A DNA stretch of 46,231 nucleotides from a virus (IMGVR_UViG_3300028829_002197:1-46231); one strand, 5' to 3'. Counted from the stretch's first letter, positions 24,687 to 33,042 are shown. A program made the numbers and translations. The notes: generated from the letters alone by a model not told the origin.

Positions 24687-26942
24687 ATGAATGATGTTGT
24701 GATGTTCACGAAGAATTCGAAAAGTCTTCTTGCTAAACTAATGGCAGAAGAAGACATTTCGGTTCAACACAAGAATATTGAGACTGCTTACTTTGATGTA
24801 AGAAATCGTGTTCTTGCCCTCCCTCTTTGGAAAGATATGTCTGGTACACTTTATGACCTTCTGGTAGGACATGAGGTGGGACATGCTTTATATACTCCTT
24901 CAGAAGAAGGCGTTTTAGAAAATGCAATTAAACGCTCTAACAAAGCGTTTGTTAATGTCATAGAAGATGCTCGAATTGAAAAATTGATGAAACGAAAGTT
25001 TCCTGGCTTGCGTTCATCTTTCTTCAAAGGTTATGATGAACTCCATGACAAAGACTTTTTCGGAATCCAACAATCCGATTTCGGTAATATGTCATTTATC
25101 GATAAAATCAATGTGTTCTTTAAGTATCCTTCGAACCAGTATGACCTAAAGGGTTACTTTACTGCAGAAGAACTTCCACTTCTAAAAATGGTTGCAGAAA
25201 CTGAAACATTTGCAGAAGTTGCTGATGTTGCAGAAAAAATCTTTAACTTCATTTCAGAAAAAGTAAAAGAAGAAAAAGAAAATCAGATGCAAAATTCTGT
25301 TGCACCATCTGATGCAGAAAAAAATCCAGATGCACAAAGTATTGATATTTCTTCTGATAGTTCTGAAGAGATTGAAGATACTGACGGTAGTGGTGATGCG
25401 GATCAACAAAAAAATTCAGAAAATGATAACGAAGGTTCTGAATCTTCTTCAGAAGAAAAAGTTTCTGCAAATGGTGATAATATAGAACCATCAGATAGTG
25501 AAGAAAAATCTACATCATCTACCAGTGGGAAAGAAGGTGGCTCTGGAATTAATGACAAAGAGTTTGCTTCTCAGACAGCAACCGACCTTGCAGATGCACT
25601 TAAAGAATTGATAGATCATGAAGCATCTATCACATATATTGATATTCCAAAATTCAATGCAAATAATTATATTACTCAATGGACAGAAGTGCGTGATGAT
25701 CTTGCAAAGAAGTTGAATATGAGTTTGATTACAACTGAAAAAATGAAGAACTACTGGACAAACTCATATACTAATCTTCTTGCAAAACATAACAAAACAA
25801 TTTCTTATCTTGTAAAAGAATTTGAAATGAAGAAATCTGCCGATGAGTATGCAAAAAGTTATATTGCAAAGTCTGGTAGTATCAACTCTAACAAACTTTG
25901 GAGTTTCCAGTTAAATGACGATATCTTTAAAAAGAAAAATGTCATTCCAGAAGGTAAAAACCATGGTATGGTTATGCTTGTTGACTGGTCAGGTTCTATG
26001 CATCGCCAGTTGATTAAGACGGTAGAACAAACAATCATTCTTGCAACGTTCTGTCGCCGTGTTGGAATTCCTTTTGAGGTTTACAACTTCAGTGATCAAA
26101 ATCGTTCTAAAGTTGACAAAAATGAAATTTTGGAATCCCTAGAAGTAGGTGAACATGTTTTGAGTCAAAATGTAAAACTTCATTGCATGTTGTCTCATAA
26201 AATGAAAAAGTCTGAATTCTATGAAGCATGTCGGCAATATATCAATCTTGCATATGCAAATGTATATCATATTTACAGTGTAACTTATGAACTAGATCAA
26301 TACCGTATGGGCGGAACGCCTCTTAATGATGCTTTGATTATTCTTGATAGAGTAGTAGATAAGTTTCGTAAAGAAAACTCAGTGCAGAAAATGAGTTTTG
26401 TAGTTCTGACAGATGGTGAGGCAGGAGATCATTTCCAATATATTGATGAAACTCCTGATGGAAAAAGGTGGATTTCTCATAAAGGATTTTCTTGGCACCG
26501 GACTCACAATTCTAGTACGGTTTTTGTGAAGGATAATAATACAGGAACATTCTTTTCATATGATACAAAAAAACATACTCAAACTGATGCATATTTGAAT
26601 TATATGAAAAATAAACATAAAGCCTCTTCTATTGGGTTTTATGTTGTGAATAAGATTGGAGACTTAAAATCTGCTATCTACAAGTACATGGGTAGGGATA
26701 CAGACTCGACTGATGTTTCAAAATACCTAAAAGAGTCTCGTACAAATGGTTTTTTGACAGCTACTAAGTGTGGATATGATGAATACTACATTCTTGATAT
26801 GCGTAACCAAGGTAGTGAAGATGAGTTGGAAGTTAGTGATGATATGACTAATGCAAAAATTGCAAAACAGTTTGCAAAATTCCAATCCAAGAAAAAAACC
26901 AGTCGCCAACTTTTAAATAAATTTGTCGATTTAGTGAAATAA
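24687..26942 (+). CDS. Metallopeptidase-VWA protein (CobT-like)
   Basis: A 751-residue protein with three parts. Near the N-terminus is an HEVGH zinc-peptidase motif (His62, Glu63, His66) with a possible third ligand in IEDARIE at 92-98. A long acidic, Ser-rich linker follows (about 190-300). The C-terminal von Willebrand A domain has a complete MIDAS: DWSGS at 433-437, GGTPLND and VVLTDGEAGD. Such proteins are often labelled CobT-like because of the VWA domain. The next gene is a MoxR/CobS-type AAA+ ATPase, the usual partner. A chaperone or protease-like role on virion or host targets fits better than cobalamin synthesis, but this is inference. Confidence 0.75.
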   Translation: MNDVVMFTKNSKSLLAKLMAEEDISVQHKNIETAYFDVRNRVLALPLWKDMSGTLYDLLVGHEVGHALYTPSEEGVLENAIKRSNKAFVNVIEDARIEKLMKRKFPGLRSSFFKGYDELHDKDFFGIQQSDFGNMSFIDKINVFFKYPSNQYDLKGYFTAEELPLLKMVAETETFAEVADVAEKIFNFISEKVKEEKENQMQNSVAPSDAEKNPDAQSIDISSDSSEEIEDTDGSGDADQQKNSENDNEGSESSSEEKVSANGDNIEPSDSEEKSTSSTSGKEGGSGINDKEFASQTATDLADALKELIDHEASITYIDIPKFNANNYITQWTEVRDDLAKKLNMSLITTEKMKNYWTNSYTNLLAKHNKTISYLVKEFEMKKSADEYAKSYIAKSGSINSNKLWSFQLNDDIFKKKNVIPEGKNHGMVMLVDWSGSMHRQLIKTVEQTIILATFCRRVGIPFEVYNFSDQNRSKVDKNEILESLEVGEHVLSQNVKLHCMLSHKMKKSEFYEACRQYINLAYANVYHIYSVTYELDQYRMGGTPLNDALIILDRVVDKFRKENSVQKMSFVVLTDGEAGDHFQYIDETPDGKRWISHKGFSWHRTHNSSTVFVKDNNTGTFFSYDTKKHTQTDAYLNYMKNKHKASSIGFYVVNKIGDLKSAIYKYMGRDTDSTDVSKYLKESRTNGFLTATKCGYDEYYILDMRNQGSEDELEVSDDMTNAKIAKQFAKFQSKKKTSRQLLNKFVDLVK

Positions 26943-26955
26943 TTGCCAAAAACTA

Positions 26956-26984
26956 TTGACAACCCTAGTAGTTTTTGGTATTAT
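26956..26984 (+). promoter_or_regulatory. Sigma70-like promoter before the MoxR/CobS-like gene
   Basis: TTGACA at 26956-26961, a 17-base spacer and TATTAT at 26979-26984 (11 of 12 consensus positions). The -10 and the bases after it (ATGTAC) repeat those of the gp55 promoter. Confidence 0.8.
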
Positions 26985-27031
26985 GTACTTGTAATGATGA
27001 TTTGTGAAACCTTCCCTGTGGAGAATATATA

Positions 27032-28174
27032 ATGTGGAATAAAGACAAAAAGGTAGAGTTCCTTTCAAAACTCCAAACCAAGTATGGCAATGTTGTTCGT
27101 AAAAAAGACATCCTTGCAGAGGCAGAAAATTTTGGTGAGGCAATCCCTCAATGGTTGTGTAAAACACAAAACCGCCAAGGACATGGTTCCTATAATGTAA
27201 TTAATGTGTTCAACATGCTTACGGGTAATGTTGTCCCTATTAAAAAAACAAAAGAGTCGGCGGTATCAATGCCAAAACGTGATACAGAATCATTGGTTCC
27301 AGAAAAAGATCCAAACTTTGTTAAGTTCGGATTCTACAATGATATGAAAAAGATTCTTTCATCAAAAATCTTTTATCCTGTTTTCATTACTGGACTTTCT
27401 GGAAACGGTAAAACCTATGGATCGCAACAGCTTTGTGCTCAACTGAAACGTGAATGTATTACGGTTCCAATTACTATCGAAACTGACGAATCAGATTTGC
27501 TGGGGGATAAAACCCTTGTTGATGGTAATGTTGTCTTCTCGCAAGGCCCTGTTGTTGATGCAATGGAACGAGGTGCAGTTCTTATTCTTGATGAAATTGA
27601 TCTTGCATCAAATAAGATTATGTGTCTACAGTCCATCATCGATGGTAAGGGAGTTTACCTAAAGAAAGATAATCGTATGGTTTATCCTGCGCCTGGATTT
27701 ACAGTGATTGCAACTGCAAACACAAAAGGTAAAGGTTCTGATGACGGACGGTTTATCGGTACTAATGTTCTGAACGAGGCATTCTTGGAACGATTCAAAA
27801 TTACCTTTGAACAGGAATATCCTACTCAATCAGTAGAGAAGAAAATTCTTATAAACCATCTTACTTCTTTTGGTAAGGTAGGTACAGAAGAAACAAAAAT
27901 CATCGAAGACCTTACTACTTGGGCTTCTGCGATTCGCCGAACCTTTGAAGAAGGTGGTATTGATGAGATTATTTCTACTCGCCGTCTAGTTCATATTGTC
28001 GAAACATATTCAATCTTTGGTGATGTGTTCAGGGCAGTAGAACTTTGTACAAATCGATTTGATGAAGATACAAAGTCATCGTTTGTTGACCTGTTCACTA
28101 AGATTAACGGTGGTGAAGATGTTATAAACATGGGAACTGGTGAAGATGAACTATTTAATGAGGAACCATTTTGA
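27032..28174 (+). CDS. cobS: MoxR/CobS-like AAA+ ATPase
   Basis: A 380-residue AAA+ protein. Walker A GLSGNGKT is at 121-128, Walker B AVLILDEIDLAS follows, and a sensor-type segment reads FTVIATANTKGKG. An N-terminal ~90-residue region precedes it. This is the protein family annotated as cobS in many marine myophages. With the VWA protein upstream it forms the ATPase-plus-VWA pair typical of MoxR systems, in which the ATPase ring remodels a target held by the VWA domain. The cobS label reflects homology; B12 synthesis by the phage is not shown by anything here. Confidence 0.8.
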   Translation: MWNKDKKVEFLSKLQTKYGNVVRKKDILAEAENFGEAIPQWLCKTQNRQGHGSYNVINVFNMLTGNVVPIKKTKESAVSMPKRDTESLVPEKDPNFVKFGFYNDMKKILSSKIFYPVFITGLSGNGKTYGSQQLCAQLKRECITVPITIETDESDLLGDKTLVDGNVVFSQGPVVDAMERGAVLILDEIDLASNKIMCLQSIIDGKGVYLKKDNRMVYPAPGFTVIATANTKGKGSDDGRFIGTNVLNEAFLERFKITFEQEYPTQSVEKKILINHLTSFGKVGTEETKIIEDLTTWASAIRRTFEEGGIDEIISTRRLVHIVETYSIFGDVFRAVELCTNRFDEDTKSSFVDLFTKINGGEDVINMGTGEDELFNEEPF

Positions 28175-28467
28175 TAAATTATAAATTCAACGAAGATGTA
28201 TTGCTCGAAGAGATTCGGGCATACATCGACAATACATATAATCAACACTATTCGCAAGGTAAATTCCAATCTACCGAATTCATTATGGATAATGGTTTGG
28301 GCGAAGGATTTTGTTTGGGAAATGTATTGAAATATACACAAAGATATGGTAAAAAGGGATCACCAGAAGATCATAGAAAAGATATATTAAAAGTGATTCA
28401 TTATGGTTTACTGGCATTACATAATCATGATTTAACTTATGGAGAAAATATAAATGAGATTGAGTGA
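28171..28467 (+). CDS. DUF3310-like small protein
   Basis: A 98-residue protein with the block GFCLGNVLKYTQRYGKKGSP, EDHRKDILKVIHYGLLAL. This matches the DUF3310-type signature (F-x-L-G-N-x-x-K-Y...R-x-G-K...D-x-x-K) found in many phages. The likely start is TTG 28171, overlapping the stop of the ATPase gene by four bases, with GAGGA six bases upstream. It overlaps gp45 by 14 bases. The family is unassigned biochemically and has been linked only loosely to nucleotide metabolism. Confidence 0.65.
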   Translation: MINYKFNEDVLLEEIRAYIDNTYNQHYSQGKFQSTEFIMDNGLGEGFCLGNVLKYTQRYGKKGSPEDHRKDILKVIHYGLLALHNHDLTYGENINEIE

Positions 28468-29152
28468 AACAACCCAGAATATTCTAAAAAATTATTCTAC
28501 TATTAATCAGTCGATTTATCTTAAAAAAGGTAATCGACTTTCAACTATTTCCGTGATGCGAAATATACTTGCAGCTGCAGATGTGACAGAAGAATTTCCA
28601 GTAGATTTTTGTGTTTATGATTTGACAAAGTTTTTAAACCTGTTGTCAGTATACCCAGAACTTGAATTTCACGAAAAGTATGTGATGATGTACAATGGTG
28701 AAAAGAATTATAAGTTCTATGCTGCAGAACCATCTATTATTGTATACACAGAAAATACATTTGAACTAGATGGTTCAGAAAACAATCCAGCGAGTTCTAA
28801 ACCTTCTCCAACATGGGATATCGATGTTAGTATTTCTAATGCAACACTTTCTACAATTAATAAAGTTGCATCGATAAGTGGACTTCCAGATTTTTCTTTA
28901 GAAACTGGTGATGATTCAAAGGTATTTTTGTGTGCATTAGATAAGAAAGATGACACTTCTAATGTTGCAAAAGAACCAGTTGGTGAGAGTGATAAAAACT
29001 TTAGAATGTTCTTCAAATCTGAGAACTTGAAACTTATCGAAGGTGATTATTCTGTAAGTATTTCGAAGAACAAAATCTCAACTTTCCGCCATCAGAAACT
29101 TCCTGTTCAGTATTGGATTACACTTGAACAAGATTCTGTTTATGGAGAGTGA
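28454..29152 (+). CDS. gp45: Sliding clamp gp45
   Basis: A 232-residue DNA polymerase processivity clamp (T4 gp45 228). It is recognised by ILKNYSTINQSIYLKKGNRL, the FCVYDLTKFLNLLSVYPELE block and the C-terminal YWITLEQDS. Three copies form a ring loaded by gp44/62. In T4 it also activates gp55-dependent late transcription, so it ties replication to the late promoters seen in this window. Order 45-44-62-regA is as in T4. Confidence 0.93.
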   Translation: MRLSETTQNILKNYSTINQSIYLKKGNRLSTISVMRNILAAADVTEEFPVDFCVYDLTKFLNLLSVYPELEFHEKYVMMYNGEKNYKFYAAEPSIIVYTENTFELDGSENNPASSKPSPTWDIDVSISNATLSTINKVASISGLPDFSLETGDDSKVFLCALDKKDDTSNVAKEPVGESDKNFRMFFKSENLKLIEGDYSVSISKNKISTFRHQKLPVQYWITLEQDSVYGE

Positions 29153-29154
29153 GG

Positions 29155-30111
29155 ATGGGTTCTGAAAATTATCTATGGGTAGAGTCATATCGTCCTAAAA
29201 CCATTGACGAATGCATATTGCCGGACGACCTAAAGGCGACCTTCAAAGAGTTCGTAGAGAACGGTAGTCTTCCTAATCTACTCCTTGCAGGAGGGCCTGG
29301 CATCGGTAAAACAACTGTTGCCAGAGCGTTGTGTGAAGAACTGAATGTTGACTATATATTAGTGAACGGTTCAGAAGATGGAAACATCGACACTCTTAGA
29401 ACCAAGATTAGAAACTATGCATCAACTGTAAGTTTTAGTGCGAGTGATGATGCAGAATTTGGAAAGGTTATTATTTTAGATGAGGCAGACTATCTCAATC
29501 CGCAATCGACTCAGCCTGCTTTGCGTGGGTTTATCGAAGAATTCTCAGCCAATTGCAGATTTATTCTCACTTGTAATTTTAAAAATCGTATCATCGAACC
29601 ACTTCATAGTCGGTGCTCTCTAGTAGAATTTAAGATTGTAAAAAAAGATAAACCAAAACTTGCGTCTGGTTTTTATAACAGGGTTCTTAAGATTCTTGAT
29701 AACGAGAGTGTTAAATATAAAGAAAAGGTTATTCAACAACTTGTAATGAAACACTTTCCAGATTGGAGAAGAGTTTTAAATGAGTTGCAAAGATATTCTA
29801 TAGGTGGTGAGGTTGACGAAGGCCTTCTCACTGATGTTGGAGAAATAAATCTTGGTAAGTTAGTATCTGCCTTAAAAGATAAAAAGTTTACCGACATGCG
29901 TGGATGGGTAAATCAAAATTTAGATAATGACCCTAATACTTTGTTTAGAAGTATCTATGATGGACTGTATGACCATATGGAACCATCTTCCATACCTCAG
30001 GCAGTCGTAACAATTGCAGAGTATTCGTATAAGTCTGCCTTTGTCGCCGATCAGGAAATCAATCTAGTTGCATGTCTTACTGAACTAATGGTAGAATGTG
30101 ACTGGAAATGA
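29155..30111 (+). CDS. gp44: Clamp loader ATPase subunit gp44
   Basis: A 318-residue AAA+ clamp loader subunit. Walker A GGPGIGKT is at about residues 46-53, Walker B is LDEAD (109-112 core), and the SRC arginine finger is at 152-154. ATG 29155 has GGAG seven bases upstream and gives the usual N-terminus ENYLWVESYRPKTIDE, so it is preferred over GTG 29149. It opens and loads the gp45 clamp using ATP together with gp62. The stop overlaps gp62 by four bases. Confidence 0.94.
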   Translation: MGSENYLWVESYRPKTIDECILPDDLKATFKEFVENGSLPNLLLAGGPGIGKTTVARALCEELNVDYILVNGSEDGNIDTLRTKIRNYASTVSFSASDDAEFGKVIILDEADYLNPQSTQPALRGFIEEFSANCRFILTCNFKNRIIEPLHSRCSLVEFKIVKKDKPKLASGFYNRVLKILDNESVKYKEKVIQQLVMKHFPDWRRVLNELQRYSIGGEVDEGLLTDVGEINLGKLVSALKDKKFTDMRGWVNQNLDNDPNTLFRSIYDGLYDHMEPSSIPQAVVTIAEYSYKSAFVADQEINLVACLTELMVECDWK

Positions 30112-30494
30112 GTTACGATTTATTTAAAGATTACATTCCATCAATCTCTCATACAAAAAAGAGGTTGATGGATAGTGATGATGAACAATGGGAGAAAAAC
30201 TATCAACCTTACCTTGTAAACAAGAACTACTCTAATTTCCAAGATACTATATTATACGCCAACGAAATGAACAAATATCATAATCTTGATAATAAGTTAC
30301 AATTCGATTATTTACTAAATAGTATACGTCCAAGGAAAAGGTTTTCACCTTGGCATAAAAAAACTATTCATAATGACTTTGATTATGTAAAAGAATATTA
30401 TGGATATAATAATAAAAAAACAGAACAGGCTCTTAATATCCTAACAAAAAAACAAATAGAGGAAATAAAGAGTCAACTGAATAAAGGCGGATAA
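30108..30494 (+). CDS. gp62: Clamp loader small subunit gp62
   Basis: A 128-residue protein in the T4 position after gp44. It begins YDLFKDYIPSISHTKKRLMD and has the conserved FDYLLNSIRPRKRFSPWHK. T4 gp62 (187 residues) completes the 4:1 gp44/gp62 loader; the marine forms are shorter, as here. ATGA overlap with gp44 couples their translation, which suits the fixed stoichiometry. Confidence 0.88.
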   Translation: MSYDLFKDYIPSISHTKKRLMDSDDEQWEKNYQPYLVNKNYSNFQDTILYANEMNKYHNLDNKLQFDYLLNSIRPRKRFSPWHKKTIHNDFDYVKEYYGYNNKKTEQALNILTKKQIEEIKSQLNKGG

Positions 30495-30496
30495 TT

Positions 30497-30886
30497 ATGT
30501 CAGTACTAGAAACTTTAGTGGAAGTTGCACTTGATGATCAAGAAGACTTCTTGAAAATTAAAGAGACATTAACTAGAATTGGTGTCGCATCAAAAAAAGA
30601 TAGAAAACTTTATCAATCTTGCCATATTCTTCATAAACAAGGAAAATATTACATCGTTCATTTCAAAGAGTTATTTAAACTTGATGGAAAATCATCAGAC
30701 TTTTCTGACAACGACAGGGCAAGAAGGAATGCAGTTGTAAATCTATTGAAAGAGTGGGGATTAATCAATGTTGTTAAGACAGACGAATTTGAAAGTGCCC
30801 CTATTTCTCAAATTAAAATAATTTCTCATAAAGAGAAAGATAATTGGGAGTTAGTACCAAAGTATAATATTGGTAGAAAAAAATAA
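30497..30886 (+). CDS. regA: Translational repressor RegA
   Basis: A 129-residue protein (T4 RegA 122). Signature parts are DFLKIKETLTRIGVASKKDR, CHILHKQGKYYIVHFKELF and NDRARRNAVVNLLKEWGLI. RegA binds the start regions of many early mRNAs and blocks ribosome access, including in T4 its own and those of the clamp-loader genes. Being next to 45-44-62 suggests the same feedback here. Confidence 0.92.
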   Translation: MSVLETLVEVALDDQEDFLKIKETLTRIGVASKKDRKLYQSCHILHKQGKYYIVHFKELFKLDGKSSDFSDNDRARRNAVVNLLKEWGLINVVKTDEFESAPISQIKIISHKEKDNWELVPKYNIGRKK

Positions 30887-30906
30887 TTTGAAAGGTGAAC
30901 TACTTA

Positions 30907-31281
30907 ATGACTAATTTTGAAAAAGTAAAACAGTTTATGGAAACCTTTGGACAAGAAGTTGTACAAAAGGCAAAATTTCCAAGTAAAGAAATTGTTAGTT
31001 TAAGAAATGAGTTGATTGAAGAAGAGTTACAAGAACTTAGAGTGGCGGCAATCCTAGACAACGATTTAGTAGAAGTAGCAGATGCATTAACTGATCTGTT
31101 GTATGTTGTTTATGGCGCTGGACATGCCTATGGTATAGACTTAGATAAATGTTTCGATGAAGTTCATCGTTCCAATATGTCTAAACTAGGACTTGATGGT
31201 AAACCCATCTATAGAGATGATGGAAAAGTTCTAAAAGGCCCAAATTTTTTTCAACCAGACTTGAATAATATTATATATTGA
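30907..31281 (+). CDS. MazG / phosphoribosyl-ATP pyrophosphatase-like NTP hydrolase
   Basis: A 124-residue all-alpha NTP pyrophosphatase. The N-terminal helix has SLRNELIEEELQEL with the metal-binding Glu cluster (35-39). The second helix has EVADALTDLLYVVYGAG with Glu56 and Asp59. The tail RSNMSKLGLDGKPIYRDDGK is typical of phage and bacterial MazG-like proteins. It would hydrolyse (d)NTPs to monophosphates. ATG 30907 with AAGGTG nine bases upstream is favoured over GTG 30895. Related genes are frequent in marine phages. Confidence 0.8.
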   Translation: MTNFEKVKQFMETFGQEVVQKAKFPSKEIVSLRNELIEEELQELRVAAILDNDLVEVADALTDLLYVVYGAGHAYGIDLDKCFDEVHRSNMSKLGLDGKPIYRDDGKVLKGPNFFQPDLNNIIY

Positions 31282-31386
31282 TTATATATAGTATATGGAT
31301 CGTGGATTCCATCGTGCAATCGCAGTAAAATCCACATGTTACCGAAAGGGACAGTACATAAACCTTGCTAAATATAGGAGGAAAAC
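31282..31386 (+). other. Non-coding leader before hsp20 with possible RNA structure
   Basis: A 105-base gap with no ORF. GTGGATT at 31302-31308 can pair with AATCCAC at 31329-31335 around a 20-base loop. An alternative smaller hairpin (ATGGA with TCCAT) competes with it. A strong AGGAGG ribosome site precedes the hsp20 ATG. Two exclusive hairpins upstream of a heat-shock gene might regulate its expression, but nothing more specific is visible. Confidence 0.35.
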
Positions 31387-31854
31387 ATGGTTAGTACAAG
31401 ATTAAGAAGTTTAGACCCATTTATGCGTTACAGTGTCGGGTTTGATAGATTGTTTAATGAACTTGAGGCAATGACTCAAGCAACAACGCAAAACTATCCC
31501 CCCTACAATGTAATCAAAGAAACAGATTCGAACTATCGTATCGAAATCGCAGTTTCTGGATTTTCGGAAGACGAACTTGAAGTAGAAATAAAAGAAAGTA
31601 TTCTACGAGTAAAAGGTTCTGTCCAAGAAAAACAAAATGATTCTGCATTCCTACATAGAGGTATTTCTGGAAAGGACTTTGAAAGAACCTTTACATTAAA
31701 TGCCGATATTGTTGTAATGGGTGCTGAATTAGTGAATGGATTGCTTGTTATTGAATTAGAACATGTAATCCCAGAAGAAAAGAAACCTCGCCGAATTGAT
31801 ATCGGTGGTTCTAAAACACTGCCGAATAAAAAGAAAAAATTCTTGGCAGAGTAA
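31387..31854 (+). CDS. Small heat-shock protein Hsp20
   Basis: A 155-residue IbpA-type chaperone. An N-terminal region starting RSLDPFMRYSVGFDRLFNEL is followed by an alpha-crystallin domain (YPPYNVIKETDSNYRIEIAV, GFSEDELEV, then FLHRGISGKDFERTFTL) and ends with a basic tail. It holds unfolding proteins and probably assists virion assembly or infection stress. Hsp20 genes are a hallmark of marine T4-like phages. It has its own leader and is followed by a strong hairpin, so it may be a separate transcript. Confidence 0.9.
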   Translation: MVSTRLRSLDPFMRYSVGFDRLFNELEAMTQATTQNYPPYNVIKETDSNYRIEIAVSGFSEDELEVEIKESILRVKGSVQEKQNDSAFLHRGISGKDFERTFTLNADIVVMGAELVNGLLVIELEHVIPEEKKPRRIDIGGSKTLPNKKKKFLAE

Positions 31855-31860
31855 AAAATT

Positions 31861-31879
31861 GGGGGGAACCATTCCCCCC
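31861..31879 (+). terminator. Perfect G/C hairpin after hsp20
   Basis: GGGGGGAA at 31861-31868 pairs with TTCCCCCC at 31872-31879 around a CCA loop. On the + strand no T-run follows. On the - strand the stem is followed by AATTTTTT, so by form it is a better terminator for antisense transcription. It may still slow or stop + strand transcription, or protect the hsp20 mRNA 3' end. Confidence 0.6.
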
Positions 31880-31901
31880 ATCACTTGATGAGGATTAAAA
31901 A

Positions 31902-32090
31902 ATGGAAACACATGACCAACTAACAATTGAGTTAGAACAGTATAAATTAGAAAATGAAAAATTTCAAAAAGGTAATAAGTCTGCAGGAATTCGTGCAAGA
32001 AAACACCTTAATGAATTGATGAAGTTGTGTAAAACACGCCGTTCAGAAATTCAAGACGAAAAAGAATGGATTGTTAAAGGCGATAGTTAA
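31902..32090 (+). CDS. Hc1-like histone-family small protein
   Basis: A 62-residue helical protein with the segment FQKGNKSAGIRARKHLNELM followed by KLCKTRRSEIQDEK. This matches the core of Hc1/H1-like proteins (KGNKxAGxRARKxLxELKKL). Similar small genes occur in marine T4-like phages and in several bacteria. It may bind DNA non-specifically, but unlike true Hc1 it lacks a long Lys/Ala tail. One base overlaps the next gene. Confidence 0.65.
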   Translation: METHDQLTIELEQYKLENEKFQKGNKSAGIRARKHLNELMKLCKTRRSEIQDEKEWIVKGDS

Positions 32091-32437
32091 TGAAATTATC
32101 AGAACAAGAAACCGAAATTGAAATGAGTGATGATAAGGTTTATAAGGTTTCTAATAATTCTGGAAAATTGGGAGATATTGAATTCTCGCCAGGATTACCA
32201 AATGACCTTTTAATTCAAGACTTGTTGAATAACAAAAAAATCGTACTTGCCCATCCAAATGTTGTACAGAAAGTATTAAACATGGAGTGGGCATGGTTCG
32301 AAAGAAGAGTTATTAAATGGTTGGGTGACTCGCCTGAAAGTAGAGAGTTACAAAAACGTTTAAGAACGCACATTAAAAATGAAAAGAAATGGATCAAAAA
32401 AGGAGCGAAAGCAGATGAAGTTCGATTATTCCAATAG
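32090..32437 (+). CDS. Conserved-type phage protein, unknown function
   Basis: A 115-residue protein beginning MKLSEQETEIEMSDDKVYKV, with a basic C-terminal helix (RELQKRLRTHIKNEKKWIKK). It starts within the stop of the Hc1-like gene and overlaps the next gene by 23 bases, so it is part of a compact set of small genes between hsp20 and gp43. No family is recognised. The basic C-terminus would permit nucleic acid or protein binding; this is only a possibility. Confidence 0.6.
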   Translation: MKLSEQETEIEMSDDKVYKVSNNSGKLGDIEFSPGLPNDLLIQDLLNNKKIVLAHPNVVQKVLNMEWAWFERRVIKWLGDSPESRELQKRLRTHIKNEKKWIKKGAKADEVRLFQ

Positions 32438-32708
32438 TATGAAATTGAGAGCACTTATTAGAAAGTATGAATATGAAAGAGATACGGCAATTGCAAATCT
32501 TCAAATATATTTTGAAAATTCTGTAGGTGTTGGTGAACATGGTGATATTATAGCAGAAATGGATGAACAGGCCTGTCGCCTTGCAATGGCAGAAGATAAA
32601 CTAAGAACTGTGATTCAGTATTTTGCAAATATTCAACAGCAACCAGTCCCACAGACAGCGGAAACCCCAGAACCTGTAGAACCTGTAGAAACAGAAGATG
32701 TCGGTTAA
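32415..32708 (+). CDS. Small coiled-coil protein, unknown function
   Basis: A 97-residue protein, mostly helical (MKLRALIRKYEYERDTAIAN, later EQACRLAMAEDKLRTVIQYF), ending in a Pro/Glu/Thr-rich acidic tail with a repeated EPVEPVE. ATG 32415 has AGGAGC about nine bases upstream; an ATG at 32379 would lie deep in the previous gene and add basic residues unlike the family. It overlaps the next gene by 11 bases. Confidence 0.55.
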   Translation: MKFDYSNSMKLRALIRKYEYERDTAIANLQIYFENSVGVGEHGDIIAEMDEQACRLAMAEDKLRTVIQYFANIQQQPVPQTAETPEPVEPVETEDVG

Positions 32709-33042
32709 AGTTCTCAGATTAATTTCTGGTGAAGAGATTATGGGTGATGTATCGGAAAAAGAAGATGGTACTATCTATATAAAAGATGTATGTCAGATCG
32801 CCACTTCTTATGCCGATACAACAACCGCTACCGCAAGGGTGGGACTGGCGCCCTTTATGCCATATACAAAATCTTCAGACGGAATTACAGTTGCCAAATC
32901 ATATGTTGGATTTATTGTTGACCCTGTAAATGAGTTGACTAATGAATACAATAAAATATTTGGTAGTGGATTGGTTCTCCCGCCGAGTACACCAACACTC
33001 AAAACACCAAAGGGTGGAAATCACGGATTTGTTAAAGTTTAG
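32698..33042 (+). CDS. Sm-like-fold candidate protein
   Basis: A 114-residue protein starting SVKVLRLISGEEIMGDVSEK, then GTIYIKDVCQIAT. The short strands and the LISGEEI-type turn are like the Sm1 motif of Sm/LSm barrels, and this small family is widespread in marine T4-like phages. A later pattern (LAPFMPYT, FIVDPVNEL, YNKIFG) also aligns with the protein at 18766-19185, so the two may be paralogues. RNA binding is a hypothesis. It is the last gene before the gp43 promoter. Confidence 0.6.
   Translation: MSVKVLRLISGEEIMGDVSEKEDGTIYIKDVCQIATSYADTTTATARVGLAPFMPYTKSSDGITVAKSYVGFIVDPVNELTNEYNKIFGSGLVLPPSTPTLKTPKGGNHGFVKV

Noticed and set aside
24687-28174. Cobalamin (B12) synthesis by the CobT/CobS-like pair
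   Set aside because: No CobN or other pathway gene is present, and the peptidase motif and MoxR-type pairing point elsewhere. Kept only as a naming convention.
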